From: Kitasatospora sp. NBC_00458
GTDB taxonomy: Bacteria > Actinomycetota > Actinomycetes > Streptomycetales > Streptomycetaceae
Direction: 5' to 3'
Length of the DNA stretch: 64,000 nt
NCBI RefSeq assembly: GCF_036013975.1
Contig: NZ_CP107904.1
Location: 2,852,001 to 2,916,000 of the forward strand
Position 1 is the stretch's first letter; each line of letters begins with the position of its first letter. A model generated the notes under the pieces. That model had not been told where the DNA came from. It did not search any database and saw only the letters and a program-made list of their open reading frames with translations. Positions 34,866-45,988 of the stretch are shown one piece after another. The position numbers and the translations under genes were made by a program.

Positions 34866-36494
34866 TCAGATCCAGCCGGTGAACCACATCCGGTCCTGCC
34901 AGGACGTCATCGGGATCACCTCCGCCGTGTACAGCGGGTAGAAGAAGGCGAAGCAGGCCATGATCGCCAGCACGATCAGCCCGGCCCCGGCGGCACCGAT
35001 CCGGCGCCGCTCGGGTGTGCAGCCCTCCGGGCCGAGCATCGCCCCGAGCATCTGGGCGACGGCCAGGCAGAGGAAGGGGACGAGCACCACCATGTAGAAG
35101 GAGAAGACGGTCCGCTCCTGGTACTGGAACCACGGCAGGTAGACGCCGGCGACGCCGCACAGTACGGCGCCCGACCGCCAGTCGCGGCGGAAGAACCAGC
35201 GCCACAGCAGGTAGAGGAGCGCGAAGCAGGCCGTCCACCAGAGCAACGGGGTACCGAGGCCGAGGATCTGCACCGCGCAGCCGCCGGACGCGGTGCAGCC
35301 GTGCTGCCCGCTCGGCGCCTGTTCCCAGTACATGGAGACCGGGCGGCCCTGGACCAGCCAGCTGAAGGGGTTGGACTGGTAGGTGTGCGGGGTGCTCAGG
35401 CCGGTATTGAAGTCGTACATCTGCGAGTGGTAGTGCCAGAGGCTGCGCAGCGGCGCCGGCACCCAGCTCATCGGGACCTGCGGCAGCGGGACGCCGAGGA
35501 AGGTGTCCGGGGAGAGACCGGCCCGGTCGTCGGCCCAGTGCCGGTCGAAGCCGCCGCCGGTGCCGCCCTTCCCGCCGCCGGTGAACAGCCAGCCGGCCCA
35601 GCCCCCGACGTAGACGACGAACGCGGCGCCGACGGTGGAGAGGAAGGCGGGCAGCGCGTCCCGGCGGAGCATCGAGCGCCACGGACGGCGGGCTCCGGCC
35701 CAGCGGCGGCCGGACTGGTCCCAGAGGACGGTGAGCAGGCCGAAGGCCGCGAGCACCATGGCGCCGTTCCACTTGACCCCGCAGGCGGCGCCGAGGAACA
35801 CCCCGGCGGCGATCCGCCACGGGCGGGCGCCGAGCCGGACGGTGTCGCCGCCGTAGGCGTCGCGGACGGCGGCCAGCCGGGCCCGGGCGTGGTCGCGGTC
35901 GACCAGCAGCGCGCCGAAGGCGGCCAGCACGAAGAACATCTGGACGCCGTCGAGCAGGCCGATCCGGCTCATCACCAGGTGGAGGCCGTCCACCGCCATC
36001 AGCAGGGCCGCGGTGCAGCCGATCAGGGTGGAGCCGAACAGGCGGCGGCCGATCCGGGCCAGCATCAGCACCGAGACGGTGCCGAGCAGGGCGGTCATGA
36101 ACCGCCAGCCGAAGGGGTGCAGGCCGAAGCCCCACTCGCCGAGGGCGATGACCCACTTGCCGAGCGGCGGGTGGGCGATGAACTCGGGGGCCTGCGTGAG
36201 CGGGATGTGCTGCGGGACGGCCAGGATCTCGGTGTTGGAGGTGTCGGGCCAGGTGCCCTCGTAGCCCTGCCGGAGCAGTGACCAGGCGTCCTTGGGGTAG
36301 TAGGTCTCGTCGAAGACGAAGGCGTTGGGGTAGCCGAGGTTCCAGAACCTCAGCAGGCCTGCGAAGAGCGCCACGCCGATCGGCCCGAGCCAGTCGGCCC
36401 GGTCGGCCGCCCTTCGCAGCAGCCCCCGCCGTCCCGGTTCCGGGGCTGCGGGGGCTGGTGGTGCGGGTGGGTGCGTGAGCGCCACTTGCGTCAT
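34866..36494 (-). CDS. pmt: Protein O-mannosyltransferase (Pmt, GT39)
   Basis: 542 aa from ATG 36494 (CGGCGAGGCT upstream); ATG 36545 is an alternative. Eleven or so helices. The first outer loop has FVFDETYYPKDAW, the catalytic Asp-Glu of GT39. HPPLGKWVIALGEWGFG and the C-terminal WWTACFALLYLLW...YHSQMYDFNTGL loops are family hallmarks. It transfers mannose from polyprenyl-phosphate mannose to Ser/Thr of secreted proteins. Streptomyces Pmt is needed for glycoprotein phage receptors. Many secreted Thr/Pro-rich linkers in this window are possible substrates. Confidence 0.92.
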   Translation of the reverse strand: MTQVALTHPPAPPAPAAPEPGRRGLLRRAADRADWLGPIGVALFAGLLRFWNLGYPNAFVFDETYYPKDAWSLLRQGYEGTWPDTSNTEILAVPQHIPLTQAPEFIAHPPLGKWVIALGEWGFGLHPFGWRFMTALLGTVSVLMLARIGRRLFGSTLIGCTAALLMAVDGLHLVMSRIGLLDGVQMFFVLAAFGALLVDRDHARARLAAVRDAYGGDTVRLGARPWRIAAGVFLGAACGVKWNGAMVLAAFGLLTVLWDQSGRRWAGARRPWRSMLRRDALPAFLSTVGAAFVVYVGGWAGWLFTGGGKGGTGGGFDRHWADDRAGLSPDTFLGVPLPQVPMSWVPAPLRSLWHYHSQMYDFNTGLSTPHTYQSNPFSWLVQGRPVSMYWEQAPSGQHGCTASGGCAVQILGLGTPLLWWTACFALLYLLWRWFFRRDWRSGAVLCGVAGVYLPWFQYQERTVFSFYMVVLVPFLCLAVAQMLGAMLGPEGCTPERRRIGAAGAGLIVLAIMACFAFFYPLYTAEVIPMTSWQDRMWFTGWI

Positions 36495-36706
36495 AGCCTC
36501 GCCGATTCGCCTGCTCGCCTGTGCCGGCCGGGGCCGGGCGGTCATCAGCCACTGACACTATGTGCCGGTGGGCACGAAGCCAAGCGCGACGGGCGCCGTC
36601 CAGGTGACCCGCACGATCCCGGTCCGGCGCACGTTCCCGCAGGTGCGTCCGCCCGGCGGCCGCGCAGCGCGGTGCACCCTGCGGTGCACCGCGGTGGGAC
36701 ACGACG

Positions 36707-36738
36707 GTCACCCGCCGCGGTGGGACGCGACGGGTGAC
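36707..36738. terminator. Candidate terminator downstream of MFS gene
   Basis: GTCACCCG (36707-36714) and CGGGTGAC (36731-36738), 8-bp stem with a 16-base loop that can fold further. Weak. Confidence 0.4.
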
Positions 36739-36814
36739 ACGGCAGTGACACGGCGGGCGGCACGGCGGCCGGCGGCCGGCCGGGGCCCCGCTCCCGGTTC
36801 CCCGGGGCGGCGTC

Positions 36815-38125
36815 TCAGGCCGCGGTCTGGAGCTCCCGGACCACCGGCACCGGCGTGCGGACCACGGCCGGGGCCGCGTTGTCCTGGGCCGCGGTGAGGT
36901 ACGGCCGCAGGCGCAGCGCCATCACCACGATCAGCACGGTGCAGCCGGCCATCGCCGCCAGGTAGAGCGGCCAGGTGCCGGAGCCGACCAGCAGCACGCC
37001 CACGGCCGGGCCGACGGCGATCGCGATCTGCTTCACCAGGGCGTAGCCGGAGTTGTACGTGCCGAGCAGCCGGGCCGGTGCGAGGTCCGCGACGATCGGG
37101 CCCAGGGTGGGGGCGAGCAGCGACTCGCCGACGCCGAACAGGGCGTAGATCGACACGATCGCGGCGGTGGCCGCCATCGTCTCGGTCCGGATCAGGCCGG
37201 CGACCAGGGCCATCGTCCAGGCGCCCAGCCAGACCACGCCGGCCGCGGCCATGGCGGTGGTGCGCCGGCGGCGGGCGGTGATCCGCACCATGAACATCTG
37301 CAGCACCACGATGGTCAGCGCGTTGGCGCCGATGGCGATGCCCAGGGTGGAGGGCGCGGTGCCGACGGTGTCGGTGGCGAAGGCCGCGACGCCGGACTCG
37401 AACTGGCCGTAGCAGGTGAAGAAGATCAGCCCGGCGAGCAGGCAGAGCCGGAGCATGGCCTTGTCCGCGACCAGGGCGCGCAGGCCCTGCGGGCCGTCGG
37501 TCCGCTCGTGGACGAGCACCGGCGCGGCGTTCGGGATCCGGGCGCTGCCGGTCACCAGGGCGAGGCCGAGGAAGGTCACGGCCTCGATGGTGAAGAGCCG
37601 GGTCAGGCTCGCCGGGTCGGCGACGTCCACGATCTGGCCGCCGACCAGCGCGCCGATGCCCATGCCCAGGTTGATCAGGGTGAACTGCAGCGCGAAGGCG
37701 TGCGAGCGGGTCGCGGCCGTCGAGCAGCGGACGATCATGGTGGCGAGCGCCGGCTGGCAGGTGGTGACACCCGCGCCGAACAGGAAGGAGGAGACCAGCA
37801 GGCCCGGCGTGCCGGTGGCGTGGCCGAAGGCGAACGCACCGGTGGCGGCGAGTGCGGCACCGGCGAGCAGCACCGGGCGCGGGCCGTACCGGTCGATGCC
37901 GCGGCCGGTGAACGGCAGCACGGCGAGCGCGGCCAGCGCGAAGACGGTGAACACCATCCCGGCCGCCAGCGAGCCCAGCCCCCGCACCTGGTCCACGTAC
38001 ACGAACATGTACGGCATCGTGAACCCGCTGCCGAACGCGCTGAGCGCGTTGCCGATCTGGACGCGGCGCAGCGGGCCGCCCGCCCCGCGTCGCTGCTGCC
38101 TCTGCTGCTTCACCGTGCCGGTCAC
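36815..38125 (-). CDS. MFS transporter (drug efflux type)
   Basis: 436 aa from GTG 38125, chosen because GAAGG lies nine bases upstream; GTG 38173 is possible. Twelve helices, with motif A-like GRGIDRYGPRPVLLAG after helix 2 and a symmetrical degenerate copy after helix 8. DHA1-like architecture. Divergent from a MarR gene with palindromic boxes between, so it is probably induced when the MarR protein binds a drug or metabolite. Confidence 0.88.
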   Translation of the reverse strand: MTGTVKQQRQQRRGAGGPLRRVQIGNALSAFGSGFTMPYMFVYVDQVRGLGSLAAGMVFTVFALAALAVLPFTGRGIDRYGPRPVLLAGAALAATGAFAFGHATGTPGLLVSSFLFGAGVTTCQPALATMIVRCSTAATRSHAFALQFTLINLGMGIGALVGGQIVDVADPASLTRLFTIEAVTFLGLALVTGSARIPNAAPVLVHERTDGPQGLRALVADKAMLRLCLLAGLIFFTCYGQFESGVAAFATDTVGTAPSTLGIAIGANALTIVVLQMFMVRITARRRRTTAMAAAGVVWLGAWTMALVAGLIRTETMAATAAIVSIYALFGVGESLLAPTLGPIVADLAPARLLGTYNSGYALVKQIAIAVGPAVGVLLVGSGTWPLYLAAMAGCTVLIVVMALRLRPYLTAAQDNAAPAVVRTPVPVVRELQTAA

Positions 38126-38179
38126 CGTGCACACCCCTTCGTTGAGGTCCGTCAAGGACTCGTTGACTTTCACCGGATA

Positions 38180-38204
38180 CTCTTAAGACCGGAAGACTTA
38201 AGAG
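38180..38204. promoter_or_regulatory. MarR operator CTCTTAAG-N9-CTTAAGAG
   Basis: Perfect 8-bp inverted repeat, each arm itself containing CTTAAG. A third CTTAAGG sits at 38253 and several TAAAG/CTTAG variants lie between. Positioned between the divergent MFS and MarR genes. Confidence 0.7.
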
Positions 38205-38290
38205 CTAAAGTTTGACCCTAAAGTCTTAGCACCGGAAGAGTGCTGAGTCAAAGGCTTAAGGAGTGCACCTCTCATGGGACACTGGTCCGC

Positions 38291-38851
38291 ATGACTGCAG
38301 AGAAGCCCGCACCGGCCACCGAACGCGAGCTCGGCATCGCCGAGCAGGTGGCCGTCTACCAGCGGGAATTCCCCACCGTGGACCCGCAGGTGGAGACCAT
38401 CGTGCAGACGCTCTCCCGGGTCGCCCGGCGGATGACCGTCGCGTACGGCCGGCAGCTCACTGTGCTCGGAATCACCTCCGCCGAGTGGGAGGTGCTCAAG
38501 GCGCTCGTCGTCTCCGGGAGCCCGTACCGGCTCGGGCCCGGCGAGCTGGCCAAGCGGCTCGGCCTGACACCGGCCGCGATGACCCACCGGATCGACCGGA
38601 TGGTCACCGAGGGGCTGGTGACCCGGGAGCGGGACGAGGCCAACCGGGTCCGGGTGATCATCGAGCTCACCGACGTCGGCCGCGACAAGTGGCTGGAGTC
38701 GATGCGGATGGCGGCCGTCTTCGAGGAGGAGCTGCTCCAGGACGTCGTGGGCGAGGACCGCACGGTGCTCTCCGCGATGCTGGCCAGGATGCTGCGCCGG
38801 ATCGAGGAGACCCAGCCGGACGCCCTCGGCCGCACCGCCGACCTGGACTGA
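38291..38851 (+). CDS. MarR-family regulator
   Basis: 186 aa, ATG 38291. Winged helix about residues 75-130: LGPGELAKRLGLTPAAMTHRIDRMVTEGLVTRERDEANRVRVIIELTDVG, with dimerising helices at both ends (TLSRVARRMTVAYGRQL; EEELLQDVVGEDRTVLSAMLARML). Probably represses the divergent MFS exporter through the CTTAAG boxes. Followed by a strong terminator. Confidence 0.88.
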   Translation: MTAEKPAPATERELGIAEQVAVYQREFPTVDPQVETIVQTLSRVARRMTVAYGRQLTVLGITSAEWEVLKALVVSGSPYRLGPGELAKRLGLTPAAMTHRIDRMVTEGLVTRERDEANRVRVIIELTDVGRDKWLESMRMAAVFEEELLQDVVGEDRTVLSAMLARMLRRIEETQPDALGRTADLD

Positions 38852-38870
38852 CGGCCCGCCGAACGACGAC

Positions 38871-38909
38871 AGTCCGGCCCGCCGGGGAGACTCCCCGGCG
38901 GGCCGGACT
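38871..38909. terminator. 18-bp perfect hairpin terminator
   Basis: Arms 38871-38888 and 38892-38909 with loop GAC, between convergent MarR and chitinase genes. Confidence 0.85.
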
Positions 38910-38994
38910 GCTTGGTGCTGCGGTGCGGTGCGAGGGTCCGTCAGGCCCTCAGGTGCTCAGGTGCTCGGTCGCCCGGGCGTCCGGGCGGCGGGGT

Positions 38995-40815
<1,821 letters not shown>

Positions 40816-41016
40816 GGGTGCGTGACTCCTGGTCGTGGGGGATTCCGTCCGTCCCTGGGCGCTCGCACGGGGTGGGGCCGTACGACCAGGACATGACAGA
40901 ACGGGATGGGGAATCGAGCGGTTTCATGCCTTGACGGACGCCGGGATAAGCCGAACCGGCGCCAGTGGCGGACCACTGACGCCGGTTCAGGGGCTCCCTG
41001 CACCTGGGCACTAAAA

Positions 41017-41028
41017 TGGACTAGACCA
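41017..41028. promoter_or_regulatory. DasR-responsive element (dre)-like box TGGACTAGACCA
   Basis: One mismatch to the dre core TGGTCTAGACCA, upstream of the chitinase and within a typical chitinase promoter zone. The stretch 40816-41090 otherwise holds no gene. Confidence 0.75.
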
Positions 41029-41091
41029 ACTACCCCGTCAAGGGGTGATGTTGAGGCTTGAGCCGCCGTTAAGGTTTCCCGTTCACCACGA

Positions 41092-41123
41092 CGCCCCCGC
41101 TGACCTGCGGGTCAGCGGGGGCG
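41092..41123. terminator. 13-bp hairpin terminator
   Basis: CGCCCCCGCTGAC / GTCAGCGGGGGCG with 6-base loop, downstream of the lipoprotein gene on the minus strand. Confidence 0.8.
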
Positions 41124-41163
41124 CGCGGGCCGGAGCGGGCCGGTGGTACCCGGCGGTGCCGGC

Positions 41164-41874
41164 TCAGTACCGGACGGCATTGGCGACTACGGCCTTGACC
41201 GAACCCGTGAGGTCCCGGTTGCTGCGCGCCGTCGCCTGGGCGCTCTGCCCGGCGGCGACGTCCGGGACGTTGACCACCGTCGCGTCCAGCACGTTGCCGG
41301 AGCCGTCGGTGAAGTTGACCTGGACCACGTACCGGTTGGCCTGCTGCTCGTGGTTGCTCACAGTGATCGGCACCTCGGCCTTGCCGTCCGAGGCGGTGGA
41401 CACCGCGCCCAGCGCCACGTCCCCCTTCGCGTCCAGGCCGCCCTTGATCCCGGAGATCGCCGAGGACGCCGCCGCCTGCGCCGACGCGGCCGCCGAGGCC
41501 GCGGAGGAGGAGATCCCGCCCGCGATCGACGCGGCGGCCGAGGAGAGCCCGCCGGCCGCCGAGGCCAGCGCCGAACCCGCCGCCGAGGCGGCGGCCGAGG
41601 CCGCACCCTCGATGCCCGACCCCACCGCGGCGGCGGCCGAGGAGACCGCGCTGCTCGGTGAGGAGTCCGAGGAGCAGCCCGCCAGCGCGGCCCCGCCGAG
41701 CACGGCCGCACCCAGCACGGCGGCCAGTGCGCGGCGCGGCCGGCGGACGACGGGGGCGGCGTGGTCCTGCACGGTGACCCGGAGCGGCGCGGCCCGGTCC
41801 GGTGCGGTCGGCCCGGGCCGGGCGTCGGTCCGGGGGGGCGGCGCCGCGGTGCGGCTGAGCGGCTGGCGATCCAT
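41164..41874 (-). CDS. Lipoprotein with Ala/Ser helical repeat and C-terminal beta-sandwich (FxLYD-like) domain
   Basis: 236 aa from ATG 41874. A Pro/Arg-rich lead precedes a signal helix and the lipobox LAGCSS (Cys near residue 68). About 75 residues of SAAAS/AASAAGSA small-residue repeats follow, probably an extended helix or glycosylated stalk. The last 85 residues (VALGAVSTASDGKAEVPITVSNHEQQANRYVVQVNF...GSVKAVVANAVRY) read as an immunoglobulin-like FxLYD domain. It is anchored outside the membrane. Role unknown. Confidence 0.8.
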   Translation of the reverse strand: MDRQPLSRTAAPPPRTDARPGPTAPDRAAPLRVTVQDHAAPVVRRPRRALAAVLGAAVLGGAALAGCSSDSSPSSAVSSAAAAVGSGIEGAASAAASAAGSALASAAGGLSSAAASIAGGISSSAASAAASAQAAASSAISGIKGGLDAKGDVALGAVSTASDGKAEVPITVSNHEQQANRYVVQVNFTDGSGNVLDATVVNVPDVAAGQSAQATARSNRDLTGSVKAVVANAVRY

Positions 41875-42180
41875 CGGGGTCCTCGATTCTGGCCGGCGCC
41901 GGGGGCCCGGCACGCCTCCCGCCCACCCTCCGGGGGCCGGACCCGGGCTGCCAGCAGGGCTGGTGCGTTCGGGTGAGCACCCTCCGGAGCGGGCGTAACC
42001 CCGCCGCGGACCGCGCCCGGCCGCGCCGGTGGCGGCATCCGGGCGCGCTCGGCGGCGCCCGCCGACACCCGGGCGCCCCCGGCGGCGCGGCCACGGACAG
42101 TCACCGGGTGGCCGTCGCCGTCGCCGCCGGGCGGTACCCACCAGGCACTCCGACGGGTGCCGCCGGTGCCCGGCGGGTGG

Positions 42181-42741
42181 TCAGGAGAGCCCCGAACCCT
42201 CCTGCCCCTGCGCCTCCACCGCCGCCCGCTCCTCCTGCAGCCGGACGACGTGCCGGCGCCGGGCCACCACCCCGTACGCCGAGGCGGCGCTGCCGACGAA
42301 GGCCAGCACGCCGACCCACGGCCGGTTGAAGACGTGCCCGGTCAGGTGGTCCAGCGAGTACCGGCCGGGGCCGGCCAGGCCCAGCGCCAGCCCGGTCGCG
42401 CCCAGGAAGGCCGGGTACTCGTAGCCGCCGGAGGTCATGAAGAAGCCGGCCGGGGCGTGCACGGCCACCGCGCCGGCCATGGTGCCGGCCACCACGGCGC
42501 CGGCGGCGGGCGTCGCGAGGCCGGCGACCAGCATCGCGCCGCCGCCCGCCTCGCCGAGCCCGGCCGCCAGCGCGCTCTGCCGGGCCGGGTGGAAGCCCAT
42601 CGCCTCCATCGCCTTGGCGGTGCCGTCCAGGCCGCCGCCGCCGAACCAGCCGAACAGCTTCTGGGTGCCGTGGGCGATCAGCACTCCGCCGACGGCACTG
42701 CGCAGGGCCAGCAGGCCCAGGTCGATACGGTTCAGAGCCAT
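42181..42741 (-). CDS. DoxX family membrane protein
   Basis: 186 aa, ribosome site GGAAGAGG before ATG 42741. Four helices; LALRSAVGGVLIAHGTQKLFGWFGGGGLDGT is the DoxX family start, followed by GLGEAGGGAMLVAGLATPAAG. DoxX proteins are small quinone-linked or redox-related membrane proteins; the exact role is open. The C-terminus is charged. Confidence 0.88.
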   Translation of the reverse strand: MALNRIDLGLLALRSAVGGVLIAHGTQKLFGWFGGGGLDGTAKAMEAMGFHPARQSALAAGLGEAGGGAMLVAGLATPAAGAVVAGTMAGAVAVHAPAGFFMTSGGYEYPAFLGATGLALGLAGPGRYSLDHLTGHVFNRPWVGVLAFVGSAASAYGVVARRRHVVRLQEERAAVEAQGQEGSGLS

Positions 42742-42951
42742 GTCGAATCCTCTTCCAGAGTTCACCAGCGGAGGGACGATCCGGTTTCCATAGCAACGGA
42801 CGGCGCCGGGCGGCTCGACCTGGGACCGCCATCCGGGCGAATTCCGGTCCGGCCGGGAATGAACGGCCGTCGACGTGACGTGCGCCGCGCCGCACCGGCC
42901 CCGGGGGCGTGGCGACCGGACCGCGCCGACCGCCGCGGCCATGCTGGGGGG

Positions 42952-43587
42952 ATGTTCGTCTTCAACCTGAGCAGCGCCTTCATCGCCTTCTTCGCCGTCG
43001 TCGGCCCGCCGAAGGTCCTGCTGTCGTTCGCCCGGCTGGCCGGTACCCGCTCCGCCCGGGAGCTGCGTCGTCTGGCCGCCTGGAGCTCGATCATCTCCGC
43101 GGTGATCGGCGTGGTGCTCGCCTTCAGCGCCGACTTCGTCACCACCCTGTTCCACATCAGCGACCAGTCGCTGCAGCTGGCCGGCGGAACGATCTTCTTC
43201 ACCTACGCGATGGCGCTGGTCTTCGGCATCCACCTGGGCAGCGGCGCGGACGAGCAGGACGAGCACCTCTCCAACCCGATGGTCGACGGCATCCGCGAGC
43301 TGCTGCTGCCCTACATCGCCAGCCCGCTCGCCGTCACCGCGGTCCTGGTCGGCTCGCTCACCAAGGACGACTGGGGCTGGCGGACCACGGTGGCCGGCGC
43401 CTACCTCGCGGTCGTGGCGCTCAACTACGTCTGCGTGGCCGTCCTGGCCCCGCTGATGCGGCACACCCACCGCACCTCGCTGGAGGTGCTCTCCCGACTG
43501 CTCGGCCTGCTGCTGGCGGCGGTCGGCGTCGAGCTGTTCCTGAACGGGCTGGACGGCCTGGGCGTGCACCTGCTCGACGGGCACTGA
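42952..43587 (+). CDS. MarC-like membrane protein
   Basis: 211 aa, six helices: SSAFIAFFAVVGPPKVLLSFARL at the start and IRELLLPYIASPLAVTAVLV around residue 120, the two MarC pseudo-repeats. MarC proteins were once thought to confer multiple antibiotic resistance but their substrate is unknown. The spacer GIHLGSGADEQDEHLSNP between helices is acidic. Confidence 0.85.
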   Translation: MFVFNLSSAFIAFFAVVGPPKVLLSFARLAGTRSARELRRLAAWSSIISAVIGVVLAFSADFVTTLFHISDQSLQLAGGTIFFTYAMALVFGIHLGSGADEQDEHLSNPMVDGIRELLLPYIASPLAVTAVLVGSLTKDDWGWRTTVAGAYLAVVALNYVCVAVLAPLMRHTHRTSLEVLSRLLGLLLAAVGVELFLNGLDGLGVHLLDGH

Positions 43588-43610
43588 CCCGGGCGGGCGG
43601 TAACCGGGGC

Positions 43611-43677
43611 GGTCCCGGGAGCGGAAGCACCCCGGGACCCGCCGAGCGGCCGCCCCCGGGACCGACCACTCGGCGGG
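43611..43677. terminator. Nested hairpins between convergent genes
   Basis: GGTCCCGGG (43611-43619) pairs with CCCGGGACC (43631-43639); CCCGCCGAG (43638-43646) pairs with CTCGGCGGG (43669-43677). Confidence 0.6.
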
Positions 43678-43695
43678 CCCCGGGGCGGGCCGGGC

Positions 43696-44238
43696 TCAGC
43701 CGGCCGAGGCCAGCCGGACCAGCACCTCGCCGATCCGGTCGCGCATCAGCGGGTCGGAGACCAGCCCGTCCGGCCCGACGTCCCCGCGCGCCAGCGGCAC
43801 CCGTACGCAGGCCTCCTCCACCACGGTCGCCCCCGTGTACCGGAGCACCGTGCGCAGCGCCTCCTCCGCGCCCTGGCCGCGGCCCGGCCCGGCGGTGTTG
43901 ATCCAGGCGGCCGGCTTGTCCGCGATCTCGATGCCGCCCACCGTCCAGTCCAGCAGGTTCTTGAAGGCGCCCGGCAGGGTGCCCGCGTACTCGGGGGTGC
44001 AGATCAGCAGGGCGTCGGCGGCCTCGATCGCGGCCCGCAGCCCGGTGACCGGCTCCGGCAGCGGGTCGGTGTCCAGGTCCGGGTTGAAGTGCGGCAGCCC
44101 GGCCAGGCCGGTGTAGTAGGTGGCGGCGACGCCTTCGGTGACGCGCGCGACGGCGACGGCCGTGCGCAGCACCGTCTCGTTGGCGGAGCCGGCGCGCAGG
44201 CTGCCCGGAAGCAGCAGGATGTGACGGTCGTTCGGCAT
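43696..44238 (-). CDS. NADPH-dependent FMN reductase (flavodoxin-like)
   Basis: 180 aa. FMN phosphate loop LPGSLRAGSANETVLRT (about 10-26) and the isoalloxazine loop TPEYAGTLPGAFKNLLDWTVG (about 80-100) are the signature of the SsuE/azoreductase group. Cytosolic; reduces FMN or quinones. Monocistronic. Confidence 0.9.
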   Translation of the reverse strand: MPNDRHILLLPGSLRAGSANETVLRTAVAVARVTEGVAATYYTGLAGLPHFNPDLDTDPLPEPVTGLRAAIEAADALLICTPEYAGTLPGAFKNLLDWTVGGIEIADKPAAWINTAGPGRGQGAEEALRTVLRYTGATVVEEACVRVPLARGDVGPDGLVSDPLMRDRIGEVLVRLASAG

Positions 44239-44325
44239 GGCGAGGAACCTACTCCCCCGGCGGGCCCGGTCCGCCGCCGGGCCGCTCACGCCGCCCCGGA
44301 CACGCCGCCCCGGACACCCCCGCCG

Positions 44326-44760
44326 TCACGGCGCCACCACCGGCCGCCAGGGCACCGGGCTGGAGAGGATCATCGAACTCGACGGCTGCCCGTAGGCGCC
44401 GAGGCGGTCGGTGAGCGCCTCGAAGTCGGCCATCGTCGGCACCGCGACCAGCAGGACGCAGCAGGCCCCCCCGGTCACCCGGTGCAGCTGGAGCACCTCC
44501 GGCCAGCCGGGCACCTCGGGGTCGCGCAGCACGCAGCGCGGGCCGTAGCACTGGATCTGCACCAGCGCGGTGATCGGCAGCCCGGAGCGGGTCAGGTCCA
44601 CGTGGGCGTGGTAGCCGGTGATCACCCCGTCGGCCTCCAGCCGGCGGACGCGCTCGGCGACGGCGGGTGCGGAGAGGCTCACCCGGCGGGAGAGTTCGTT
44701 GTACGAGAGCCGGGCGTCAGCCTGCAGCTCGGCCAGCAGGCGGCGGTCGACGGCGTCCAT
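44326..44760 (-). CDS. Lrp/AsnC family regulator
   Basis: 144 aa. N-terminal helix-turn-helix MDAVDRRLLAELQADARLSYNELSRRVSLSAPAVAERVRRLEADGVITGYHA, then the RAM ligand domain with GGACCVLLVAV and FEALTDRLGAYGQPSSSMILSS. Divergent from tryptophan dioxygenase, so it probably senses tryptophan or kynurenine and controls that operon. Confidence 0.92.
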   Translation of the reverse strand: MDAVDRRLLAELQADARLSYNELSRRVSLSAPAVAERVRRLEADGVITGYHAHVDLTRSGLPITALVQIQCYGPRCVLRDPEVPGWPEVLQLHRVTGGACCVLLVAVPTMADFEALTDRLGAYGQPSSSMILSSPVPWRPVVAP

Positions 44761-45026
44761 CACGGCTCCTCGCGGATCGGTTTCGAGTGGCTGGATCCCG
44801 CTGCTTTGCGATCGTGAAGAGGATCGGGAAAACACCTCTCGTACGACAGGCCCGGTCGCGGTTGCCGTGCCCGCCGCCCATTCAAATGCGGGCCGGGGCC
44901 ACCGCACAATGGGGCCGCGGCGACGTCCGGGGCGCCTGGTCCGGTTTCCGGGCCCGTCCGGTTATCGGCCGTCCGACCGTCGGACGCCCGGATGTCCGTC
45001 GTCGCAGGACCAGAAGGGATCGGGGC

Positions 45027-45869
45027 ATGGGGCACGACACGGTGGAGAACACGGTGGAGACACCCAACCTGTCGTTCGGTCGGCGCGGGGAGCCGGGTCG
45101 GGGCACCCCGTACGCCCGCTACGCGCGGCTGGAGGAGCTGCACAGCCTGCAGCACCCGCTCAGCAAGGTGCCGGCGGAGCTGTCGTTCATCGTCACCACG
45201 CAGGTGATGGAGCTGCTCTTCGGCCTGCTGCGGCACGAGTGGACGATCGCCCAGCGGGCGCTGCGCGAGGACGACCTGCCGACGGCACTGGCCGCGCTCC
45301 GGCGGGGCACGCACACGCAGGACGTGCTGGTGGAGTCCTGGGACCTGCTGGCCACGCTGACCCCGCAGGAGTTCAACGCCTTCCGCTCGGTGTTCGGCGA
45401 GGCCTCGGGCTTCCAGTCCTCGGCCTTCCTGCACCTGGAGTTCCTGATAGGCAACAAGAACGCCGCGCTGCTGCGGATGTACCAGGACACCCCCGACACG
45501 CTCGCCGAGCTGACCGCCGCACTGCACTCCCCCGGCCTGTACGACGACGCGCTGGCGCTGCTCGCCCGGCGCGGCCTGGAGGTGCCGCACGAGCCCTCCG
45601 ACCAGCGGTACAAGGCCGACGAGACGGTGACGGCGGCCTGGCGGCGGGTCTACACCGAGCCGGAGCACGCCGGACTCCTGCCGCTCGCCGAGGCGCTGCT
45701 GGACGTCGCCGAGCGGGTCACCCGATGGCGCCACCGGCACCTGATGTCGGTCAAGCGGTCGATGGGCGCCAAGCCCGGTTCGGGCGGTTCGAGCGGTCTG
45801 ACCTGGCTGCGCCGCGCGGCCGAGCAGGACGTCTTCCCCGAGCTGTGGACCGTCCGGGACGAGCTGTGA
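45027..45869 (+). CDS. kynA: Tryptophan 2,3-dioxygenase
   Basis: 280 aa, ATG 45027 after AGAAGGGAT. All-helical heme enzyme opening the indole ring to N-formylkynurenine. Conserved segments: HPLSKVPAELSFIVTTQVMELLFGLLRHEW (substrate His region), SEASGFQSSAFLHLEFLIGNKN-like FGEASGFQSS, and RWRHRHLMSVKRSMGAKPGSGGSSGLTWLRRA, containing the heme-ligand His and the GSGGSSG loop. GTGA or short gap to kynureninase; together they start the kynurenine pathway. A formamidase is not adjacent. Confidence 0.95.
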   Translation: MGHDTVENTVETPNLSFGRRGEPGRGTPYARYARLEELHSLQHPLSKVPAELSFIVTTQVMELLFGLLRHEWTIAQRALREDDLPTALAALRRGTHTQDVLVESWDLLATLTPQEFNAFRSVFGEASGFQSSAFLHLEFLIGNKNAALLRMYQDTPDTLAELTAALHSPGLYDDALALLARRGLEVPHEPSDQRYKADETVTAAWRRVYTEPEHAGLLPLAEALLDVAERVTRWRHRHLMSVKRSMGAKPGSGGSSGLTWLRRAAEQDVFPELWTVRDEL

Positions 45870-45988
45870 CGGCCCCGGCCGACGACCCGGGCCGCGCCGG
45901 GACCCGGCCGGACGGGACGCGGCACGACGGGACGCGGCAGGACGGGGCCGGCCCCGACGACATCGGCAGGACGAACGAGAGGCTGGGC

